From: Williamsia limnetica
GTDB taxonomy: Bacteria; Actinomycetota; Actinomycetes; Mycobacteriales; Mycobacteriaceae
NCBI RefSeq assembly: GCF_003217475.1
Contig: NZ_QJSP01000023.1
Location: 1-64,000 of the forward strand
Direction of reading: 5' to 3'
DNA: 64,000 bases
How positions within the stretch are numbered: the stretch's first letter is position 1; each line of letters opens with the position of its first letter. Position numbers and translations under genes: made by a program. A model generated the notes under the pieces. The model saw nothing but the letters and a program-made list of their open reading frames with translations, made no database searches and had not been told where the DNA came from. This document shows, in pieces, positions 58,837-64,000 of this stretch.

Positions 58837-60003
58837 GTGGATTTCGAACTGAATGACGACCAGGTCACCATTCGCGACGCGGTAACAGAGCTGGCGGGCA
58901 AATTCGACGATCAATACTGGGCCGAGAAAGATGCGGCCCATGAGTTCCCGCGTGAGTTCTACGACGCATTCGCACAGGGTGGGTGGTTGGGAATCACCAC
59001 ACCAGAGGAGTACGGCGGACACGGATTCGGCATCACGGAGGCGTCGATCCTGCTCGAGCAGGTGTCGGCGTCGGGTGCTGGTATGAACGGTGCGAGCTCG
59101 ATGCATATGTCGATATTCGGCATGCACCCGGTCATCGTCCACGGTAGTGAAGAGCTCAAGCAGCGGACGCTGCCACGCATCGTCAACGGCGATCTCCATG
59201 TCTGTTTCGGCGTGACCGAGCCGGGTGCCGGGCTGGACACCACCAAAATAACGACCTTCGCCAAGCGCGAAGGTGACAAGTACATCGTCAATGGCAAGAA
59301 GGTGTGGATCTCCAAAGCCGTGGAGTCGGAGAAGATCCTGCTCTTGACACGGACCACCAAGTTCGAGGATTCGCCCAAGAAAACCGACGGCATGACCTTG
59401 TTCTTCACGGACCTCGATCGCGACAAAGTCGACATCCGTCCCATCAAGAAGATGGGGCGAAATGCGGTGACGTCCAACGAGTTGTTCATCGATGGTCTGG
59501 AGATTCCGGTCGAGGATCGGGTGGGGGAAGAAGGCCAGGGATTCAAGTACATCCTCGACGGGCTGAACCCGGAACGGATGTTGATCGCTGCCGAAGCGCT
59601 CGGGCTCGGCCGGGCCGCCCTGCGTGCGGCCGTCCGGTATGGCAACGACCGCGAGGTCTTCGGACGGCCGATCGGAAAGAACCAGGGCATCCAGTTCCCG
59701 CTCGCCGATTCGCTCGCACGGCTCGATGCCGCAGAGCTGGTCCTGCGGAAGGCGACCTGGCTGTACGACAACGGGAAACCCTGTGCGCGTGAGGCGAACA
59801 CGGCAAAGTATCTGTGCGCTGACGCCGGGTTCGACGCCGCTGACCGCGCACTGCAGACCCACGGCGGTATGGGCTATTCCGAGGAGTACAACGTCGCGCG
59901 GTACTTCCGCGAGGCGCGACTGACCCGTATCGCCCCGATCAGCCAGGAGATGGTACTCAATTTCCTGGGTTCACACGTTCTCGGCCTTCCCAGGAGTTAC
60001 TGA
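58837..60003 (+). CDS. Acyl-CoA dehydrogenase, 388 aa
   Basis: Full-length FadE: DFELNDDQVTIRDAVTELAG, VCFGVTEPGAGLDTTKITTF, KKVWISKAVESEKILLLTRT, VGEEGQGFKYILDGLNPERM, YGNDREVFGRPIGKNQGIQF and QTHGGMGYSEEYNVARYFRE. It is unlike the two others in the cluster and may act on the ring-bearing acyl-CoA (AliB-type) or on the later open chain. Stop overlaps the SDR start (TGATG). Confidence 0.92.
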   Translation: MDFELNDDQVTIRDAVTELAGKFDDQYWAEKDAAHEFPREFYDAFAQGGWLGITTPEEYGGHGFGITEASILLEQVSASGAGMNGASSMHMSIFGMHPVIVHGSEELKQRTLPRIVNGDLHVCFGVTEPGAGLDTTKITTFAKREGDKYIVNGKKVWISKAVESEKILLLTRTTKFEDSPKKTDGMTLFFTDLDRDKVDIRPIKKMGRNAVTSNELFIDGLEIPVEDRVGEEGQGFKYILDGLNPERMLIAAEALGLGRAALRAAVRYGNDREVFGRPIGKNQGIQFPLADSLARLDAAELVLRKATWLYDNGKPCAREANTAKYLCADAGFDAADRALQTHGGMGYSEEYNVARYFREARLTRIAPISQEMVLNFLGSHVLGLPRSY

Positions 60004-60812
60004 TGTCTGACAACGCGCAACCCGATCCTTCGGACAAGCCGACGATCGTCAAAGGCGTCGGCGTCTTCTCGCTGACAGACCGGACGGCCCTGGTGACCGG
60101 TGCCGGTGGTGGTGTCGGTGCGGCCATCGCTGAGGCGTTCGCCGCCGCCGGGGCGGCTGTTCTGGTCACCGACATCAACAAAGACGCTGCTGCTGCGGTG
60201 AGTGATCGCATCACGGCGGAGGGTGGGACAGCCGAACCCTTCGCCCTCGATGTCTGTGATCCCGAAGCGGCCAAGGACGCGGTGGCCGCCGCTGCGCAAC
60301 TCGGCAGCGGCAAGCTGAACATCCTGGTGAACAACGCCGGTGTCATCGCGCCGGCCATGTTCAAGAACATGGACCCGGAAAAGTTCCGAAGGGTGCTCGA
60401 CACCCACCTCATGGGCACGTACCACTGCAGTCATGCGGCGTTGGATCACCTACCCGAGGACGGTACCGGTCGTATCATCAATGTGACCTCAGCCGCGGGA
60501 CTGGTCGGCACGATCGGTCAGGCCAACTATGGCGCAGCGAAAGCCGCGATTGTGGGTCTGACCAAGTCGCTGGCAAAAGAGCTTGCCCGGCAGGCGATCA
60601 CAGTGAACGCGGTAGCGCCGTTGGCGGCCACCGCCATGACCGAGAACATCCGGGGCAACGAGAAACTCGCGGCCAAGACGCTGGCCCGAATCCCGCTGGG
60701 ACGATGGGCGTACCCGGATGAGATCGCACCGACGTTCGTGTTTCTCGCATCTCAGGCCGGCGGCTACATCACCGGTCAGGTTCTTCCGGTCGACGGCGGG
60801 ACGGTCATCTGA
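60003..60812 (+). CDS. SDR 3-hydroxyacyl-CoA dehydrogenase-like
   Basis: 269 aa. Cofactor motif ALVTGAGGGVGAAIAEAFAA, NNAGVIAPA, catalytic Ser in NVTSAAGLVG and the YxxxK in ANYGAAKAAIVGL; C-terminal GGYITGQVLPVDGG. The catalytic spacing is normal. Expected to oxidise the hydroxyacyl-CoA from hydration to the ketone that thiolase cleaves. Overlaps both neighbours by one base. Confidence 0.9.
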   Translation: MSDNAQPDPSDKPTIVKGVGVFSLTDRTALVTGAGGGVGAAIAEAFAAAGAAVLVTDINKDAAAAVSDRITAEGGTAEPFALDVCDPEAAKDAVAAAAQLGSGKLNILVNNAGVIAPAMFKNMDPEKFRRVLDTHLMGTYHCSHAALDHLPEDGTGRIINVTSAAGLVGTIGQANYGAAKAAIVGLTKSLAKELARQAITVNAVAPLAATAMTENIRGNEKLAAKTLARIPLGRWAYPDEIAPTFVFLASQAGGYITGQVLPVDGGTVI

Positions 60813-62008
60813 TGGGTAAGGTACATGGCCCCTTCGTCTCTGCGGGCCGCGAAGTTGTCATCGCTGAAGCGGTTCGGACCCCGATCGGTAAGTCGCACCC
60901 GGAAAAGGGCTGGTTTCGGGACACTCACCCCAATGCGTTGTTGGGGGCCTGCTACCAGGATCTGATCGCGCGATCGGGGCTCGATCCCGCGGTCGTCGAC
61001 GACCTGGTGATCGGTTGCACGGCACCGTTCGGAGAGCAGTCGCGCAACATCGGCCGGAATGCCTGGTTGCAGGCAGGTTTTCCGCCCGAGGTGCCGGCGA
61101 CCACGTTGGATCGGCGCTGCGGGTCTGCGCAGACAGCGGTGTCTTTCGCGGCGGCTCTGATCGCGTCCGGAACCCACGATCTGGTGATTGCCGGCGGTGT
61201 TGAGCACATGGGGCACGTGCCCATGAACGCGCCGTCCAAGATCAGCGAGCTGTACGGGGAACCGTGGCCCGCCGAACTCTGGGAGCGCTACGACTTCGTG
61301 AGTCAGGGCGAAAGTGCGGAACTGATCGCCGACAAATGGCAGCTCTCCCGAACCGAACTGGACGAGTTCGCCGTGCGGTCCCATGCGTTGGCGACCGCGG
61401 CGATCGCCGCGGGTCGATTCACCGAAGAGATGGTGCCGATGACCCTCGACGGCGAGGTTCGTACGAGCGACCAGACCGTCAGGCCCGGTACATCTCTGGA
61501 GTCGCTGGCCGGGCTCAAGACGGTGTTCCGCCCCGACGGTGGCCGGATCACCGCAGGCACTTCAAGTCCCATCTGCGACAGCGCCGCCGCAGTCCTGCTG
61601 TGCACCCGCGAAGCCGCGGAACGCCACGGTCTGAAGATTCGAGCGCGCATAGTCGATCAGACCACCGTCGGTGTGGATCCGATCATCATGCTGACCGGGC
61701 CGATCCCCGCGACCCACAAACTGCTCGAACGCAACGGACTCACCGTCGACGACATCGACCTGTTCGAGGTGAATGAGGCATTTTCTTCCGTTGTTCTGGC
61801 GTGGCAGCGCGAATTGAAGCCCGACGAGGATCGGGTGAACGTCAACGGTGGTGCGATCGCGGTGGGTCACGCCGTCGGTGCCACCGGAGCTCGTCTGATC
61901 GCGACCCTGGTCGCCGAAATGGAACGCCGTGACACCGAACTCGGGTTGGTCACCATGTGTTGTGGTGGTGGTCTCGGAACGGGAACGCTCATCGAACGGA
62001 CCAACTGA
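60812..62008 (+). CDS. Acetyl-CoA C-acyltransferase (thiolase)
   Basis: 398 aa. The active-site Cys lies in TLDRRCGSAQTAVSFAA, then VEHMGHVPMN, NEAFSSVVLAW, the His segment NVNGGAIAVGHAVGATGARL and second Cys in LVTMCCGGGLGTGTLIE. Degradative (FadA-type) thiolase of the SCP2-independent group. Cleaves beta-ketoacyl-CoA to acetyl-CoA and a shortened acyl-CoA. Confidence 0.95.
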   Translation: MGKVHGPFVSAGREVVIAEAVRTPIGKSHPEKGWFRDTHPNALLGACYQDLIARSGLDPAVVDDLVIGCTAPFGEQSRNIGRNAWLQAGFPPEVPATTLDRRCGSAQTAVSFAAALIASGTHDLVIAGGVEHMGHVPMNAPSKISELYGEPWPAELWERYDFVSQGESAELIADKWQLSRTELDEFAVRSHALATAAIAAGRFTEEMVPMTLDGEVRTSDQTVRPGTSLESLAGLKTVFRPDGGRITAGTSSPICDSAAAVLLCTREAAERHGLKIRARIVDQTTVGVDPIIMLTGPIPATHKLLERNGLTVDDIDLFEVNEAFSSVVLAWQRELKPDEDRVNVNGGAIAVGHAVGATGARLIATLVAEMERRDTELGLVTMCCGGGLGTGTLIERTN

Positions 62009-63237
62009 TGGTCGATTTCGCCGAGTATCTGCGACCCGGTATGGGTGTCTGGTGGGGCCAGGCGGCCGCCGAGCCGCGGCCTCTGGTCGATGATCTACTG
62101 GCGCAGGCCCCGCCTTTGGGGCCGCTTCGCCTCTTCACCGGGCTGAGCTGGAATGATCAACTTGCACAATCGATTTCGCCAGCGGATACGATGTTCTCCT
62201 ATGGCGGGCTCGGCAAGCTGCGTGACGTCGGGGCGAATGATCAGCTCGAGGTCGTACCGTGCCACTATTCAGCTCTGCCACGGATGTTCGCCGAGAAACG
62301 GTTCCCGAGTGATGCCGGTCTGCTGCAGGTTTCGTCCCCTGACGACGACGGCATGTGTTCCCTCGGGATAGGTGTCGACTACATGGCCGACGCGTTGGCG
62401 CACACTCCGGTGTTGTTTGCCGAAATCAATCGGCAGATGCCGGCCATACCGGGATCTCCGCGGGTATCCATCGATCGGTTCGCCGCCACCATTCTCACCG
62501 ATCGTCCGCTGCAGGAAGAGAGCAGTCGGCCGGTAGGCGATCCGGAACGCCGGATCGCCGGGCACATAGCCGGATTGATCGAAGACGGCGACACCATTCA
62601 GGTCGGCATCGGCTCGACTGGTGTAGCCGTTCTGGAGCAATTGGCAGAGCACAAGGACCTCGGTGTCCACACCGGGATGGTCACCGATGGCGTGATGCGA
62701 CTGATAGACAAGGGTGTGATCACGGGACGTCGCAAAGAAATCGACCGAGGTCTTGCCGTGGCGGGCACGGCATTGGGATCATCCGAACTATATTCCCGGT
62801 TGGCCGGACTACCAGTGCAATTCCGCCCGACCAGCTATACCCACGCGCCGTCGGTGCTGTCGCAATTGTCGTCACTGGTGGCGGTGAACTTTGCGATCGA
62901 GGTCGATCTCACCGGACAGGTCGGCGCGGAGATGAGCCGCGGTACCTACCTCGGCGCAGTCGGTGGTCAGGTCGATTTCGCACGAGCCGCCGCTCTCACC
63001 GGCAAGCGTTCCATAATTGCCCTCCGCTCGGAGAATCGGGGACGCTCGTCGATCAAGGTGGCGCTCGACGAGGGCATAGTCACCACGGCACGGGCCGATG
63101 TCGATTGTGTCGTCACCGAGTACGGGGTCGCACACCTGCGCGGGCAGTCTCTGGCCGAACGCACACGGCGGCTGGTCGAGATCGCAGCGCCCGAGTTCCG
63201 GGAAGCTCTCACGGAAGGGGCGAGGCGTGTCTCATAG
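62008..63237 (+). CDS. Acetyl-CoA hydrolase/4-hydroxybutyrate-type CoA-transferase
   Basis: 409 aa, class I CoA-transferase fold in two halves. N-terminal LRPGMGVWWGQAAAEPRPL, LRLFTGLSWNDQLAQ, VDYMADALAHTPVLFAEINR; C-terminal DTIQVGIGSTGVAVLEQLAE, HTGMVTDGVMRLIDKGVITG and GTYLGAVGGQVDFARAAAL. Moves CoA between acetyl/propionyl-CoA and another acid. ATG overlaps the thiolase stop. Last gene of the 58837 transcript. Confidence 0.88.
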   Translation: MVDFAEYLRPGMGVWWGQAAAEPRPLVDDLLAQAPPLGPLRLFTGLSWNDQLAQSISPADTMFSYGGLGKLRDVGANDQLEVVPCHYSALPRMFAEKRFPSDAGLLQVSSPDDDGMCSLGIGVDYMADALAHTPVLFAEINRQMPAIPGSPRVSIDRFAATILTDRPLQEESSRPVGDPERRIAGHIAGLIEDGDTIQVGIGSTGVAVLEQLAEHKDLGVHTGMVTDGVMRLIDKGVITGRRKEIDRGLAVAGTALGSSELYSRLAGLPVQFRPTSYTHAPSVLSQLSSLVAVNFAIEVDLTGQVGAEMSRGTYLGAVGGQVDFARAAALTGKRSIIALRSENRGRSSIKVALDEGIVTTARADVDCVVTEYGVAHLRGQSLAERTRRLVEIAAPEFREALTEGARRVS

Positions 63238-63300
63238 GTCCGCAGACCTTCACGAAATGCAAGTCATGGCATCGTCGATCGATCACAGGAAGAAGGATCA

Positions 63301-64000
63301 ATGAGTAACAATCGAGTAGCACTGGTCACGGGCGGCGCACAGGGCATTGGCGAGGGCATCTCGCGGGCCTTGGGCGCAGCGGGATTTCGGGTAGCTGTCG
63401 CCGACCTCAACCTCGAGGTTGCCCAGCAGACAGCGAAGGAGATCGCAAACGACGGAGGAAGCGCCATCGCGGTTTTGATCGACGTGACCGACACGGCATC
63501 GGTGAACAGCGCGATCGAGCAGGTCACGAAAGAATTCGGTCCGATCGAGGTCGCGGTGAACAACGCCGGCTGGGACGACTTCATGAAGTTCGTCGACACG
63601 GACGAGGACTTCTGGAACAAGATTCTGGACATCAACTTCAAGGGCGCGCTTCGTGTCAATCACGCAGTGGTCCCCGGGATGATGGAACGCGGATTCGGAC
63701 GCGTGATCAACATCGGTTCGGATGCCGGCCGCGTCGGGTCCTCGCTCGAGGCGGTCTATTCGGGAGCAAAGGGCGGCACCATCGCGTTCACCAAGACGCT
63801 GGCACGTGAAGTCGCGACAAAGGGGGTCACGGCCAACACCGTATGCCCGGGACCGACCGACACGCCGGCACTGCGTAAGTTCGCCGACAGCTCAGGTCAG
63901 GATGCCGACAAGGTTCTCGGCGGTATGACACGGGCCGTACCGATGAAGAGGTTGGCGTTGCCGTCCGACATCGCGGCCGCGGTGGCCTTCTTCGCGTCGG
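63301..64000 (+). CDS. SDR dehydrogenase, BadH-like, cut by window end
   Basis: 233 residues seen, C-terminus outside the window. ALVTGGAQGIGEGISRALG, DLNLEVAQQTAKEIAN, EVAVNNAGWDDFMKFV, NIGSDAGRVGSSLEAVYSGAKGG and NTVCPGPTDTPALRK. The NNAGWD and SDAGRVGSSxEAVY segments are close to what I remember of BadH, the 2-hydroxycyclohexanecarboxyl-CoA dehydrogenase of alicyclic acid degradation. AGGAAG... precedes ATG 63301, after a 63-base gap. Confidence 0.88.
   Translation, partial: MSNNRVALVTGGAQGIGEGISRALGAAGFRVAVADLNLEVAQQTAKEIANDGGSAIAVLIDVTDTASVNSAIEQVTKEFGPIEVAVNNAGWDDFMKFVDTDEDFWNKILDINFKGALRVNHAVVPGMMERGFGRVINIGSDAGRVGSSLEAVYSGAKGGTIAFTKTLAREVATKGVTANTVCPGPTDTPALRKFADSSGQDADKVLGGMTRAVPMKRLALPSDIAAAVAFFAS

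Overview
The window is high-GC actinobacterial DNA. Several secreted mycolyltransferase-type esterases, a mycobacterial-style HisC2/Pat aminotransferase, a DUF5997/LysR-domain pair, a DUF5709 protein and a GAF-ANTAR regulator all point to the mycolic-acid bacteria (Mycobacteriales). Gordonia or a close relative is my best guess; the genus is an inference, not a proof.

Layout. 0-8.6 kb is accessory-looking: the 3' end of an IS110-type transposase, short secreted or hypothetical genes, a lone Cas2/SinR-like protein, a TetR regulator, a secreted FG-GAP protein paired with a secreted beta-helix protein, a VbhA-like small protein and a decayed DUF1361 gene. 8.6-24 kb holds mixed housekeeping and stress genes (MarR, FabH-type ketosynthase, mycolyltransferase-like esterase, guanine deaminase, TetR+MFS efflux pair, STAS and GAF-ANTAR regulators, PhoU, a lipase, a 2OG-Fe(II) oxygenase and CorA). 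Three copies of a small hairpin repeat lie between 8.6 and 10.9 kb. 24-35 kb is largely cell envelope: a DUF3494/collagen-like surface protein coupled to a class F-like sortase, Ddl divergent from a MurF and acyltransferase pair, two tandem mycolyltransferases, HisC2, then tRNA-Ser(GCT) and tRNA-Arg(ACG).

36-42 kb is a catabolic unit: a CaiB/BaiF CoA-transferase, a three-gene polar amino-acid-type ABC importer, an IclR regulator, then a MaoC hydratase and a CitE-like lyase. 43-64 kb is a large catabolic cluster. A P450 that closely resembles the CYP108 (P450terp) family, its ferredoxin reductase and ferredoxin, a benzyl-alcohol-type dehydrogenase and an aldehyde dehydrogenase should convert a methyl or methylene group of a hydrophobic substrate to a carboxylate. 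Two acyl-CoA ligases, three acyl-CoA dehydrogenases, a two-subunit MaoC hydratase, two SDR dehydrogenases (one BadH-like, cut by the window end), a thiolase, a CoA-transferase and a thioesterase would then carry out CoA-dependent degradation. Two tandem LuxR-type regulators sit inside. The likely substrate is a cyclic monoterpene, an alkylbenzene such as p-cymene, or an alicyclic acid; the sequence alone does not decide.

Regulatory logic. Five promoters in 40.6-58.8 kb (MaoC-CitE, aldehyde dehydrogenase, acyl-CoA ligase, MaoC pair/acyl-CoA dehydrogenase, second acyl-CoA dehydrogenase unit) carry the same TTTGGTC-N-GACCATT-like palindrome, so one acyl-CoA-responsive repressor, not encoded in the window, probably controls both catabolic blocks. 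Three further promoters (P450/ferredoxin, LuxR, aldehyde dehydrogenase) carry TGTGA-N6-TCACA-like palindromes.
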